Assembly: GCA_003427395.1 (NCBI GenBank) | Contig: BFEA01000027.1 | Coordinates: forward strand, 5,409,204 to 5,472,822 | Origin: Chara braunii | Lineage: Eukaryota; Streptophyta; Charophyceae; Charales; Characeae | Length of the DNA stretch: 63,619 nt | Reading direction: 5' to 3' | Shown: piece by piece, positions 40,629-53,092 of the stretch | Numbering within the stretch: the first letter of the stretch is position 1 | Layout: every line of letters begins with the position of its first letter | The notes under the pieces: generated by a model | Seen by the model: only the letters and a program-made list of their open reading frames with translations | What the model was told of the DNA's origin: nothing | Databases searched by the model: none | Program-made: the position numbers and the translations under genes

Positions 40629-42395
40629 CTAAACTCTTGAAATAAACTTCCGTAGATGTGCACCCGATACCCAATTTCTACTCCGAGATCCATTCAACTC
40701 CTCTATTTCATATTCCCCGTGTTCTGTTTTCCTAGTGATCCGATATGGTCCTCGCCACCGACTGTCTAGTTTTCTGGACCACTATTTTTCTAGCGACATA
40801 TCATACAACAAAACGATGTCTCCCACTTCCAACGACTCTTTTCGTACACGTGGCCTCTTGTCCCATCTTTCCTTATCAGCCTGCCTGCTTTCAGAAGTAG
40901 AGACAGTCGCGTCTTCAATCCATTCTTCAGTCACCATGATCTGTCTTGCCCTCAATTCCAACAACTCTTTTGTTGAGAGTTTTGTTTCCACGTCCTGTTT
41001 CTGCCAAGTGGTCAAGAAACTCTCAATCGGAAAAGTCGCATGCCGTCCAAACCATAATGTGACGGGAGCATACCCGGTTGTTCACTTGATGGTAACATTC
41101 TCAACAAAAAAGGCTGCCCTCAAATAAATTGGTCATCTTGATGGTTCCCCCTTGCACCATTTAGCCAACAAGTTAGACAAGGTGGTATGTCCTCGTTCCA
41201 CGGGTGCATTGGCCTGGGGATGCGCTCTCGTCGTATAACTGAAACTCACCCCAAGTCTCTTTAAAAGCGTTTGCACCTCCTTTGCTCGAAACTCGCATCC
41301 TCGATCCATAACAATCTCTTGAACAAATGGATAACGGAGGTAATATTCCTCAATGCACTCTGCCAAGACTGATCCAGTACGTTCGCGAATGGCACGACCA
41401 TCCACGAACCCAGTCAAATTGTCCCGTGCATCAAAGATGTATCTGTATCCATTTATCCTAGGTGGCATTACCAAAATATCCAAATGCCCCACCACACCTG
41501 GTTCTGCCACATAACGTGGATTCAGGGGCTCGAGATAGCGGATGTTAGACCTCTGCTGGCAAGGGAAACAAGATTTACAAAAGTCAATCACCATCTTGCT
41601 CATCCCTTCCCAAACATAAAGACGTTGGATCTTGTTCAAAGTTACCCGCGCAGATCTGTGTCCGCCGGCTATCCCATCATGCAGGGCAACAATCACATCC
41701 AACTGCCGAGAGATCCCGCATACCACCCTCTTTGGGACACCATCAAGAACCTTCTTAAAGAGATGACCGTCACGAACAACGAATCCTTTGCTTTTCTCTC
41801 GCACAACTGGATCAACCTCACTTTCGTCCAATTCCCCATTCAACCACATGCCTATTTTCTTACATTCCCCTTCGTATTCTTTTTCCTTAAACGCTTCTTT
41901 GACCTCACCGCCTCCTTCCTCCGCATTCATTAACCTCAGGCGATCCTCGTGAACCAACAAATTCATGATATATGACATCCTTCCAACGATCTGGAAAGCG
42001 TCATCAGCCCGCGTATGGCCCTGTTCAATCGTTAGCGGATCAAGCATAAGGTCGATGTCACCAGTCAAAGCCAGCCTCATCATTTCCTCTGCGGTCTGCT
42101 CGCCCCATGGATCCTCTTCGATGAAAGGTTCCTCCACCACGAGTTCTGGACGTACCTCGTGAAAGGCAGGAGCATTCCATATCGATTTCCCATGCCGAGT
42201 GGCTGCATCAGTCAGGTAGGCAAGAGTGTTAATACTCAATCGCGCCTCCTCTTCCTTCAGAAAGGCATCGGCCGGAACTGATTCTTCCACCTGATCCGCC
42301 TCTGGGTCCCATTCAACCCGACTCAACCCATCAACACGATTCTGACTCCCCGAAATCCGCTCGATTTCAAAGTCAAACATCCAAATATAAGTCAA
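40629..42395 (-). pseudogene. Gypsy integrase (decayed)
   Basis: Inserts element cDNA into the host genome. Downstream of RNase H in the same frame. The N-terminal HHCC finger is visible (HDGIAGGH, then CKSCFPCQQRS). The catalytic core has GHLDILV, VMDRGCEF and NAPVERGH, giving the D, D and E residues. The C-terminal half (about 41,130-40,629) continues with TTGYAPVTLWFGRHATFPIE, VGDIVLLYD and a basic tail. No chromodomain was seen. In-frame stops: TGA 41,133-41,135 (probably from TGG), TGA 41,082-41,084 and TAG 40,782-40,784. The natural end is TAG 40,629-40,631. The catalytic triad is intact but the protein could not be made whole. Confidence 0.85.
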
Positions 42396-42919
42396 CTATC
42401 GTGCAATGGTGGGATCAGCAGGTGAATAATTCCTTAAGGATTGAGCCAATGCAGTCGGATCCACCCGCAGAATGAAGCGTCTACCGAACACATAATTCCG
42501 AAAGATGCGGAAGCAGTGAAGCACGACCAAAGTTTCTTTTTTGAACTGGGAATAGTTCCTCTCAGCAACATTCAGAGTCCTGCTCTCAAATATGAGAGGC
42601 CTTTCCTGCCCCTCATCATCCTTCTGAATCAAGACCCCTCCTAGGGCTGTGGGCCCCGCATCAGTCTCAATAACAAAATGACACTTTTCATCATCGTCAA
42701 AAAAAAGGAACTCCAAGGATCAATCCGCCCTCACGGAACTCAGTCTTTATGTCTTCCACGGCCGCTTGCTGCTTCGGACCCCATCCCCACTTCTGGCCTT
42801 TGCGCACAAGCTTTCGCAAGTGCTCCACTCTGGCGGCAAACCTGCGGATGAAGATGCGCCAAAATCCACAGGTTCCGAGGAAACTTCGCACATCCGTGAT
42901 TGACTTGAAAGGGGTCGGC
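42396..42919 (-). pseudogene. Gypsy RT tail and RNase H (decayed)
   Basis: From the gap edge to 42,717 the RT connection reads SFLGTCGFWRIFIRRFA then VEHLRKLVRKGQKWGWG. After a frameshift at about 42,717 the RNase H begins with FVIETDAGPTALGGVLIQK, then ESRTLNVAERNYSQFKKETL and YVFGRRFILRVDPTALAQSL. This matches the gypsy RNase H with its Asp and Glu. It removes template RNA during cDNA synthesis. It ends at TAG 42,396-42,398, where the frame then runs on as LTYIWMFDFEIERISG. A Trp-to-stop change (TGG to TAG) is likely. Confidence 0.85.
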
Positions 42920-43719
42920 NNNNNNNNNNNNNNNNNNNNNNNNNNNNNNNNNNNNNNNNNNNNNNNNNNNNNNNNNNNNNNNNNNNNNNNNNNNNNNNNN
43001 NNNNNNNNNNNNNNNNNNNNNNNNNNNNNNNNNNNNNNNNNNNNNNNNNNNNNNNNNNNNNNNNNNNNNNNNNNNNNNNNNNNNNNNNNNNNNNNNNNNN
43101 NNNNNNNNNNNNNNNNNNNNNNNNNNNNNNNNNNNNNNNNNNNNNNNNNNNNNNNNNNNNNNNNNNNNNNNNNNNNNNNNNNNNNNNNNNNNNNNNNNNN
43201 NNNNNNNNNNNNNNNNNNNNNNNNNNNNNNNNNNNNNNNNNNNNNNNNNNNNNNNNNNNNNNNNNNNNNNNNNNNNNNNNNNNNNNNNNNNNNNNNNNNN
43301 NNNNNNNNNNNNNNNNNNNNNNNNNNNNNNNNNNNNNNNNNNNNNNNNNNNNNNNNNNNNNNNNNNNNNNNNNNNNNNNNNNNNNNNNNNNNNNNNNNNN
43401 NNNNNNNNNNNNNNNNNNNNNNNNNNNNNNNNNNNNNNNNNNNNNNNNNNNNNNNNNNNNNNNNNNNNNNNNNNNNNNNNNNNNNNNNNNNNNNNNNNNN
43501 NNNNNNNNNNNNNNNNNNNNNNNNNNNNNNNNNNNNNNNNNNNNNNNNNNNNNNNNNNNNNNNNNNNNNNNNNNNNNNNNNNNNNNNNNNNNNNNNNNNN
43601 NNNNNNNNNNNNNNNNNNNNNNNNNNNNNNNNNNNNNNNNNNNNNNNNNNNNNNNNNNNNNNNNNNNNNNNNNNNNNNNNNNNNNNNNNNNNNNNNNNNN
43701 NNNNNNNNNNNNNNNNNNN
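42920..43719. other. Assembly gap (800 N)
   Basis: A run of Ns inside pol. It removes the RT palm, including the expected FxDD motif, so RT integrity cannot be judged. Confidence 0.98.
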
Positions 43720-44077
43720 CGACCACTTTACGGTGATCCTCCGGATTCGGATAACGTGGCCCTCTTACATTCCATGGTTCGTGTGGTACAGTATGAACTC
43801 TGATCATCGGGATTTTATCGACATCCAGCCTTCCTCGCTCATCATCATCAAACGCATATGAGAGATGTTCCTCCTTCAATATATCGATGATATATTTTTT
43901 TTCCTGCTCAGTAAGGAGATCCTTCTCGCCAATGATCATACTTCCCACTTTTTTTTTGGTTAACCGACATGACCCCTTTTCACCTCTCTCTTTCATTTCT
44001 CTGATCCACTCGCGCTCCTCATGATAATAGACTTCCTCCTGTTGAGTGATCAGAACAGGTACCGGCTTCGCCTTCAA
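43720..44077 (-). pseudogene. Gypsy pol: protease-RT linker and RT N-terminus
   Basis: Minus-strand frame beginning KAKPVPVLITQQEEVYYHEE and containing LLTEQEKKYIIDILKEEHLS, YAFDDDERGRLD and IRVHTVPHEPWNVRG just before the gap. This is the stretch before the RT fingers in gypsy polyproteins (AF.DDERGR, then a P-x-x-PW block). It is in a different frame from the protease segment, so at least one frameshift lies near 44,080-44,110. Confidence 0.75.
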
Positions 44078-44079
44078 GC

Positions 44080-45048
44080 CTACTTTCTTGTACTTACGTT
44101 TGGCGCCGGTGTCAAGCCTGCGTCCTCTAAAAAAGGACCCCGTCGGGTGGAGGGCAATTCCTGATCTTCTCCCTTATTCCCCTCCGATGGGGAGTAAACG
44201 AGGCGCATAGTTCCTACGCTTCCAGTGTCCGTGATGACTTCCATCAAGGCTTGCACCACATTTGGATCAATCGCCGCATGTGTCGACACAAAATCGATTG
44301 CCTTCCCAATATCAGGCAGGGTCAGCGAGAACTCACGAGCATTCGGCTCCTCCCCTAACGATTCCTTCTCCCGTCTCAACTTTTCTAACTCCGGGAAGCT
44401 ATAGGATTCCGGGTTCAGACGGTTCCGCGAGCAATAGGGTCCNGTGTTCGCACACTNGACCACTTCGTAATNACCGCAGACAGGATCACAAAGGATTACA
44501 AACATGNTNNCATCATGCTTGTTAATGATGATGCTCTCCGATCGACATAGGAATGCCCTTCCCAGAAGCACCTCGTGTTCCACTCTAGGTAACACGTAGA
44601 AATACGAACGGACCTTAACCTTTCCGATCGTGACGAGAACGCCACTGGCTGTTCCGCAAAATGGAGTTGATCCACTAGCTCCCACCAAAAACCCATAGTC
44701 ATCTCGATTGATCTTCAACCCAGCTTTCATGGCATGACGCTCACGAATGATGTTTATCTCGGCTCCATCATCCACAAGTGACGAGTACTCCTCCTGTCCA
44801 ATCTGGACCTTCATATGGCCGGTCGACACAATTCGCCAATCCATCTTTGTCCCAGGCGGGGACCAGTTAGCCTCCAGCGGAATGACTTCGCCGAGCTTAA
44901 CAGTCATGACTCTCTTACGAGTCATCCGCTGTTTAAACTTTTCTCGAATCTTCGGTGATACCGCCAAAATTTCCTTCAGCGTGACCAAGTCGCGCTGACT
45001 TTCCAGAATCTTATCGACGAGTCGCTCGATATCGACCCCGTGCTCCAT
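44080..45048 (-). pseudogene. Gypsy protease region (decayed)
   Basis: Translates to an ORF from the ATG at 45,048. YSSLVDDGAEINIIRERHA resembles an aspartic protease active site, with DDGA where retropepsins usually have D-T/S-GA. Downstream VEHEVLLGRAFLCRSESIII matches the second retropepsin block (LLGR.FL). The protease would cut the Gag-Pol polyprotein. The frame differs from gag, and several N bases (44,443-44,510) obscure codons. The element-wide order places it between gag and RT. Confidence 0.75.
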
Positions 45049-46883
45049 GGGGATCGAGTAAATATTTTTCTTCTTTCGTTTGCTTCGGCCTTCTCTTTCT
45101 CCGGCTCCCTTTCCAGTGCACGACGACGAGCCCGTTCTTCCTCTTCGGCCCGCAACTTCTCATCCTCATTATCCTCATCGTTCTCACCAACGGGGATAGG
45201 TTCTTCTTCGACTTCCTTTTCAGACTCTCTTTCCTTCTGAAGCTGCTCGTTTCGTCACCGTATCCGAGTCTGCACGGCTACAGTCGGGGCACTCCTCTTT
45301 AGCACAGGCCTAAGTCGCATCGTGCTTACCATTGGCCCAGTTTGTGATGTTTCTCTCGGAGCAGACGTCCCTGCTTGGCCAGACGCATCTTCCCTTTTAT
45401 CACCCCATTCGCCGAAGAGACAGACATTCGGCAATCCAGGCCAGACTTTCTCCATGTCCACGCAAAGTCGGACGATAGAGTCCCAGCATCGGGCAAGCCG
45501 CCTCGTGATGGTTTGTGCTCGTTCCACCACTTGCTCCCTAAACCCTTCTGGTTCCGTCGACGAGTCATCAATATGTAACGAAGCCATGACCTCCTCGACC
45601 TCGGCCAACTGCGCTTCTTCAGGAGAAGCAATCCGGAACGTCGCCGGCAGGGGACGACCCATTCGGCGAAACGCCTCCTTCCTCATACCCCCTTCAATGT
45701 TGGGGTCGATTGAATTCCCTTCGTAATCAAAGACTTCACCGCGTATCGTGGGGAACACAATTCCTTCCTTCTCATCTCTTGACAGGAGTTGGCAAACCCG
45801 CATAATATGACCATTTTCTGCGTAATAGTTACATGTGGCTTCCTGTTGCCACGCCCAACGACTTCGCTGTTCGTTCCCACGGCCTCGACCGCGGCCTCTT
45901 CCACCCTGTGGTTGGAACTACCCTTGATCCTGCGAATTTTGTCCAGACGATCCACCGCCAGCACCGCCATTCCCTTCTTGATTATTTTGTCCGCCATTCT
46001 TCCCCTGCTTACGGGAGGTCCCGTGTCCACTTCGAATTTGATTCAAGACCTTCCTATCCGCCTTTGTCAACTTACGAGGCGGCTCCTTTTCCTCCTCGCT
46101 CTCACTATCACTTTCCTCTACCACCGGCTCTTTCCCCTTCCTCTTACTATTTTTCTCTTTGGCCAGCATGACTTGAAACTTCAGCCTTTCCTCTTTCATG
46201 CCTTCCATAATTTCTCTCATGCAGGTCAAAGTTTTATAGATCTCACCGTCCTTTACCTCTCCCATCTTCACCTTCTCCCGTTCCTCCTTTTCTTGCCTCA
46301 ACAGCCGGTAGAGGATATCGTCGAATTTCCCCACCAGCACATTTTCTCGGACCTTAGTCCAGTCACACCTCCCTTGCATCCCTTCAACCAACTTCGACTG
46401 TTCGACGTCGTTGAAGTTATCAAGGAAGATGAGGCATCGATCTTTATCGGATAAATCCGGGATTAGGCGAGCCACACGCTCAAACTCCGATAAGAATTAT
46501 TTGGTAGTACCAAACTTCTTACGATCCACCGCCCTCAAATCTCGCAGGTCGAGTAACCGATCGCTGAGCTGGTACTTCTCCAGCAACCGCGCCTTAAAAT
46601 CTGGCCAATTACGGGAGATTCGCACCAGCTCATCGATCTCATCTCGGTACTCCACCTGACAGTACCTCTTAACCATGCGAAGCATCTTCTCATCCGTCCA
46701 TTCGTTGCTATACCCGAGTTGCTCAAGCTTGTCTGCCCAAGAAGAGGCATGATTCTCATCGAACAATGGAACATCAATCTTGGGGTAGGGCTCTCGCTGC
46801 GACTGCCGGATGACTCGTGCCAATTCTTGAATGTCGTTCCTCGCATCGTCGACGTTGTCGCGACGTCCTGCTGCACCGTCCAT
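45049..46883 (-). pseudogene. Gypsy gag (capsid and zinc knuckle, decayed)
   Basis: Gag forms the particle and packages element RNA. The ATG at 46,883 opens MDGAAGRRDNVDDARNDIQE, followed by the capsid-like ASSWADKLEQLGYS and NWPDFKARLLEKYQ. One frame continues to about 45,050 but is broken by TAA 46,497-46,499, TAG 45,918-45,920 and TGA 45,255-45,257. The knuckle at about 45,800-45,840 reads CNYYAENGHIMRVC, so the second Cys of CX2CX4HX4C is Tyr. A Glu/Lys-rich stretch follows (45,060-45,250), then a frameshift into the protease ORF. The stops and the Cys-to-Tyr change fit single C/G-to-T/A transitions. Confidence 0.85.
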
Positions 46884-47067
46884 CTAGAAACATAAACCCA
46901 AGAAATCAGTCTAGGAGTTTTGGTGACATCTATTAACGTTCCTTCCTTACATTTATAGAGGCTCAGAGATTACTAACTTTTTTTCTTAGACAATCATTAC
47001 GGCACAATCTTTCACTTGCTTCATTCCCGAGTGTTGTTCCACCAGGGACAACGGTAGTTTGCCGTTA
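46884..47067 (-). other. Gypsy 5' leader
   Basis: Untranslated stretch between the primer-binding site and the gag ATG. It probably carries packaging signals; none can be identified. Confidence 0.5.
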
Positions 47068-47085
47068 TCCCCGGCAACGGCGCCA
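47068..47085 (-). other. Primer-binding site, tRNA-Asp
   Basis: The minus strand reads TGGCGCCGTTGCCGGGGA, 2 nt inside the 5' LTR end. This is the 18-nt complement of the 3' end of plant tRNA-Asp(GTC) including CCA. A full 18/18 match suggests recent function. Confidence 0.88.
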
Positions 47086-47087
47086 CC

Positions 47088-50000
47088 TGTCGAGCGCATC
47101 GGCCCCCGCGCGAGCGAGGGCCCTCCCGGCCGCGTCACGCAGGAGAAACTTAGGCTTTCAACTTTTTAGAGACAACTCGGGGACGACATGGTAACCCACG
47201 TCGACCCTTCGCCGCTCCGGCCGAGTGCGCCAGCTGTACATCCCGCGGTCCCCTACGACAGGACAGGTTCTCGCGGGGCACAACTTACCTTCCCTAAGGG
47301 GCGGTCACCACTCTTAGGGGCGTATCCCTACCGAGCTACCGACCCACATGCGAAAGCTTTTATAATGCAATTGCAGAGGTAGGTCGACCGAGGGCGTTTG
47401 CTCATTCGCTGTAGCATAGGTACACATGGTTAAACGCCAAGTGGACCCGAACGCCGCCCGTCCCTGGAGCGGTGATCTCCCAGGAATCGGAACGACGTCA
47501 GTCGACTAGGACGTAATATTCCAAGCGTAAGAAAACCTCAATCAATCCTAGTCCCTTCTTCCAAAGACAATCAAAAGTTAAACACCAAAAGAAGACTCAT
47601 GCCAACGTAAGTTGACATATATTCTGAGATCAACTTATATATAATACAACCATGCATACCACTCGCCCTGATCAATTTGACAAGGGTTGATTTGACTTTC
47701 ATCCAACGACAAGACACATGAGTTGACTCGCCTTCGGACCTCACTTATCAACAAAAGGACAAAGCATGACTTATACACGATGCGAAACTCAAATGACATC
47801 CGACCAAAGTATCTACACTCTACTTGTCAGACGGTTGGATTGTCACGACTTTTCCGACTCGATGAGATGCGTTGTCGAGTTCTTTCATTCCACCGCATGC
47901 GGACTACAAGCACGAATCCAGACAAATCCCAATACTCGATTAAAGCTAGGATGCCATCGCACCAGTGATGACCATGCTCCTACCCTAACTTTGGTGTGAA
48001 TGCCATCTGCAAATAACTCGACTACCACCTATACAAGTCATCGACCAACTCGAACAACTGACACACTGATCACTTCGCCAAAGACAGGGTCCACCTTGCC
48101 TTTGGGAAACAATTACTCTTGTTGTTCTATGAATGATGACGTACCCGCCTCCGACACAAAGACATTCGAAGCAACACTTTAGTCGTTACCTTCTGTCAAC
48201 TAGCCTGATGACCCCAGGCTTGCACTTCTTATGGTGCAAACCTATCCGAGAAGATGGTGCCTACATGCACTTCACTCATAACTAACGAAAACATGAATTG
48301 GGCTTCTTATGGCGTCAGTTCTCCATTCCTCTGTGGCTCCTAAGACGGCCACAAAGGGTAAACTATGACGGTCCTCCTTAGCGTAAGCCGACCATGACTT
48401 AACGTCTTCCGTGAATAGCGCATGTCCATCCCCTAGGAGGTGGTCTGGGATACCCCTCGTCCTCGCCTGAGTGAACCTCGGATCTCAGAAGTCGGGCCGG
48501 CTCCGCCACAACAGCATGGTATCCCCCCGCAGTGCGGTCCACTCCGAGTCGATCACAGGGCCGGCCCCTAAGGCAACGAACCCCCGCCTCAGATGCCTCC
48601 TAGGGAAAGGAAACGCCTCTACCACGGCAGACGATCAACCCCTTGCCGCCTGACGTCAAGGTGAACCTAGACGAAGAAGAAAATCACAAAGAAGAAAAGC
48701 ATTCAGACAGACGGGCATAGACAAAGGTGGTAATTCGGGAAAGAATGGGTAACATCGGGAACGATTCCATGTCCGACTAAGGTTTTTTTTTTTTTTTTTT
48801 TTTTTTGTGCGATCGTTCTTTTTATCGTCGTCAACTGATTTTCTCTCTTGTGACAAACATGCAAACAAATGATAGAAGACAAACACCCTGTCCCCATTTT
48901 CATTGACATGGGCAATTTTGTTTTCAAGCTTTCTTCTACCTACCTGCACATCAGATCAAACAACAAGTTCAAAGGAAAACAATGCAATTCACACTCACGT
49001 CAGACTTTCATTCACACACGCAAACACACATTTTCTCTACCTATCCAGTGAACATTCAAAGAATAGGGCCAAGCAAGTGTGGGTTCACACAGGAGTGTGA
49101 AGGGGTCTGAGTCAAACAACTGACCTTGAATGAAGTTAAAAAAAAACGGCCCACTCGAGAAGAATGTGTAAAATCACACTCCAGAGAAGAAAATCGTCAC
49201 AATGAGTCGCCCGCAAAACGATCCACACTACTTTGTAGAACGATCGCTTGACGCGACACCCTCTCAACACCCAGTCATCTCCCAGTGATCTGACAGCGTC
49301 GCCGGTGCACACCCCCAATTTCACTGTGCCACTACGGCGTCGCACTCACACCACTTTCAAGCGCACCACCACTTCGCGCTACCTTCCCTGCGCTAATGCC
49401 CAGACGCCGCCTTATATAGTCGGTGTAAAAATATTGCCACCTCTACCATGAGAAACTGGCAGCGCTACTGCACCACCGTCGTCAAACCCAATGCTGCTGC
49501 CGCAAATTTTCAGCAGCGCTTCCGCACTACCAGCGTCAAACCCGGCGTTGTTGCCGCAAAATTTCAGCAGCGCTTTCACGCTACCATCTGAACGTGTTGC
49601 NNTCGTCGCAANGCGGCGCAGCATCACCCTTGTACCTCATAAAAAATGGCTNCCAACACCNCNTTGAACANGCAACANCTTCTCTGCTTTGCTACNAAAA
49701 ATANATGCCGCCACCATGCCNGACGGGCAGNACCTTCCCTGCACCCCANTNTTCACCAAGGTNGTGGCTATGGCAGCCTCCACCTTCTCCTTTCACCCTT
49801 CCTNCANACCTCCAGCACCTCCTCCCTTCCTCCTCGCTGTGACGGCNGCTATGGCTGCATTNTANANNTATGGCCACCTTCCCCTTCCTCCTGCAGTCCT
49901 CCTCCTCCGCCGCCAGCAGCTCCNCTCCGCCTCACTTNTCCGCAGCCAGCCAGCAATCTCACAAGTGAGAGCCCANCANTNCTGCCAAGAATGCTTGGCT

Positions 50001-52551
50001 GCTGGGGCTGGAGGCTGTTTTTATAGCCAGAGAAGTGGCTGAGGCAGCCACTTTGCCTCAGCCAAAACTCGGATCTGAGCTCAGCCCATGATCTGCATCG
50101 CGATCAAGGGCTGAAACTTGATCTCTGGGTGGAGAAAACCACTCCCAGGCTCAGGTACCGCACCTAGTCTGTCATTCAAGACGGATTCGGCCTTAAATTG
50201 GCTGAATCCAACCATGTGCAGGAGCCTGTTCACTTCGAACAGGCATCTGCCTGTCCAATCCCACGGGGTGCGCACCTGTGCTGCACCCACAGCCAGGTGC
50301 ACAACTTTTTCCCCCTTTCTTCTTCTTTTTTTTTTCTTTTTGAAAGGGGCAGCTCGTTTTTGAGCTGCCTCCTTTCACCAAGCCATTTCACAGTGTCGGA
50401 CTAGAGTCAAGCTCAGAGGGGTCTCCCCCTCTTGCCCAACGCGCCCGTACCCGGACGCCCACGGTGCCAGGTGCAGGCGACGCTCTGCAGCCTGTTCAGT
50501 AAGTGAACGGGCACAGAGCCAAATGGGCTGCTCGACTTGCATGACTTACCTGTTGGCTGTTGCCATCGTGAACCAACGGCCGCCAGGTAAGGTCACTCTC
50601 CCTCTCTTTCTCTCCCTCTCTGCGCGCCCGCATCTGGGCGCCATCAGCTCTTGGTTCGGGCAATGGTGGACAGTTGCTGCCTGTTTCTAAATACGAACGG
50701 GTGCAGCTGTCCACTGCTACGACGTTAGCGGGGGGGGCTAAGGAAAAGAGGGAAAAAAAAAACAATCTGAAAAAAAATCTAAGGAGTCTAAAAAATAAAT
50801 AAATAAATAAAAGGGAAAAAACAGACCTACCTGCAAACGGTCTCCCGTTCAGAACGGGCACCTTCAAGTGCACTGGGGACTTAAGTGGCCCAGTCACTTC
50901 CATTTACGCCATGTGGCGTTTTGATTCCCTCCCTTTTTTTTTTCTTTTTTTTTTTTGTGGCCTGTTCGTTGAAACGAACGGGCACCAGCTAGCAAGGAGG
51001 ATTGGGTCATATGCCCGAATCTGGACGAAGTTATGGAGAAGTGCAGAAATCGAGATTGAACTGTTTTTCTGCATCTCTGCATAAAACCCATCTAGATTCG
51101 GAAACTCGATCCTATCCTTTTTGCTGGTGGGACCTCGGCCCTAAGTAGTAGAAAGCAACGAGAGGGAGGGATCTAAAGAGAAAAGAAATTTAGAAAAGAT
51201 CTAAAACAAAATCTATATATAAAAAAAAAACAAAAGAAAAAACTCACCTTGGAAACAGAACGGGTGCCTGCAACACCCTTCGGAGACTATAAGTTCCCTG
51301 CCATTTCCCAGCGCTCCACATAGCCCTTCATTTTTTCAACCCCCCTTTTTTTTTTCTTTCTTTCTCCGTTGGCCTAAGCCAACTGTCACGTCACTCCCTG
51401 TGGCTTTTCAGCCATGTCTCATATGATGCAGATCCGTTTTTTTTTTTCTTTCTTATAGTATTACGGGGAACCCCTATAGCAGCCACATCCGTGCCCAAGC
51501 CTCCAATGAAGGAACATGAGGGAGCTGCACCCACCAACAGGTGCGATACCAGCTACAGCAGGTGGGCGATACCAGCTAGGGGTCAGCCCGTAGCATCAGG
51601 ACCGAGCCTATTGGCTGGGCCAGTCACCGTGTCTCCCCTTCGGTCCTCTCCCCCTATGAACATCAGCAGTCTCTGCTCAATGCCACTCGGGGGGACCAAC
51701 GACATATCTCTAGGTGGCGGGCACCAAGCTTGCCCAGGAAGGTACATGAGGCCAATGGGGATTGAACCCAAAACTTATTGAATGCTACTTGCGTGCCTTA
51801 CCAACTGAGGTAGGCCACTGGATCAGATCAAAGTTCAGTCGCAGTTATGGTCCAAAAAAAAAAACTCGAACCAGTTCTCGATTTGTGCGTGTCATCCTTG
51901 CACAGGGGTCATACTAGCTCCGCGCGGCTGATCTCAGCCACGAAATCTCATGATCGATCGGCCGAGTTCGGCCGCGCTCGAATGCCTTATGAAAATGCCA
52001 GCTCCAAAAGGAGCAACTCCTGTTTGTGAAGAGTTGTGCCCAGCAGTCCCCTCCAGCCTGTAGCACAGCAGGCCCCACCTGTCTGTCTTGTCTGCCGCTC
52101 CCTCGTGGATGGCTGCCCATCCACGGCTTAGGGGTCACCCAACGGGTAGGCCGCGACATCGACCTGCCGGCCCCCTCTGGCTCGAAGTCAACCCCCACGT
52201 CCCAGAAAAAAATAAAACTCCCTTTTCCCCCTGCGCCGCGGACCTATTTTAGGTAGACTATGTCTAGCTCTAGTCTTTCCACAACCACGCACCCCTGCGG
52301 CCTTATCGAGAACCGCGGACGACCGGTCGTACTACCGACTCCAGCTGCTCCGAACAAACGTCGATGACGTCACATGTCAACGACGTCCTACGCCAACGAC
52401 GTAAGGCTTTAGGTCCCTCAGTTATAGGTTTGGTCTGAATAAACTTTGGCAACGTCAATCTTATCATGTCTCCCAATCCAACAAAAAGTCGGACAGTGTC
52501 TGACCTTGAAAAACTCGGGCAGAAACCCTTACAGGGGTTTCTGTCCTGACA
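47088..52551 (-). repeat. LTR, right copy (5' LTR in element orientation), 5464 bp
   Basis: Partner of 33,235-38,795. The tRNA-like relic recurs at 51,752-51,818, the N cluster at 49,601-49,981 and the hairpin cluster at about 50,220-50,985. It would drive transcription leftward into gag. Confidence 0.95.
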
Positions 52552-53092
52552 ACGCCGTCGAGGGTATTTGGCCATGCTTTTGCAGTCGACACAGCGACGA
52601 CATCGGCTACCAAGACGGGTCCGGTCCGAAGTTCAAGGCGTGTATGTTTTCGCGCGACACTTTGAAAACGATTTCCTTAACCATTGAGGTCGGGACAGAT
52701 CGGTGAGAAAATTTTGTTAAGTACGAGTGAGCGTTATTGACACGCTCGCTCTAATGATAAGAGTTGGTAGTAATACCCTTCGACCGAAGAGGTCGAGGGG
52801 TCGATTGGGTTAGTGTTATATAAGGTAAAACTACGACACATGCTGAGACTTAATCGTCAGTATATTCGTCAGGATAGATAAATATACGCCCCGGCCATAC
52901 GACCGGAATAATTATTAGTGTGTGATCATCAAGTTTGTGGCACCCCCCGGATTGCTAGCCTTGCTCGAGCGGTACCTCTATCCTTACTTATATGTCGTGA
53001 GTGAGGGTGAGGCTCAAGCTCAACCCCATATGTAAAGAGGGAGTTGCCTTTTGGGGGGCGACTTCCTGACCACGTGGCCACCAAAAACTGCC
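52552..53092. other. Right flank of the giant element
   Basis: No gene. The minus-strand translation does not resume the GIY-YIG domain interrupted at 33,234. A TATA-like gttatataagg lies near 52,813. Confidence 0.4.

Larger units (their letters stand above)
33235..52551 (-). mobile_element. Giant Ty3/gypsy LTR retrotransposon (about 19.3 kb)
   Basis: Two long direct repeats (33,235-38,795 and 47,088-52,551) start TGTCGAGCGC and end GACA on the + strand. They flank an 8.3-kb interior. On the minus strand the interior reads 5' LTR, tRNA-Asp primer site, gag with zinc knuckle, protease, RT, RNase H, integrase, polypurine tract, 3' LTR. RNase H before integrase is Ty3/gypsy order. Several in-frame stops and frameshifts make it non-autonomous now. 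An 800-bp gap hides the RT core. Flanks show no clear 5-bp duplication (cacgt against acgcc). The element interrupts PLE copy 2 on its left side. Confidence 0.9.
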
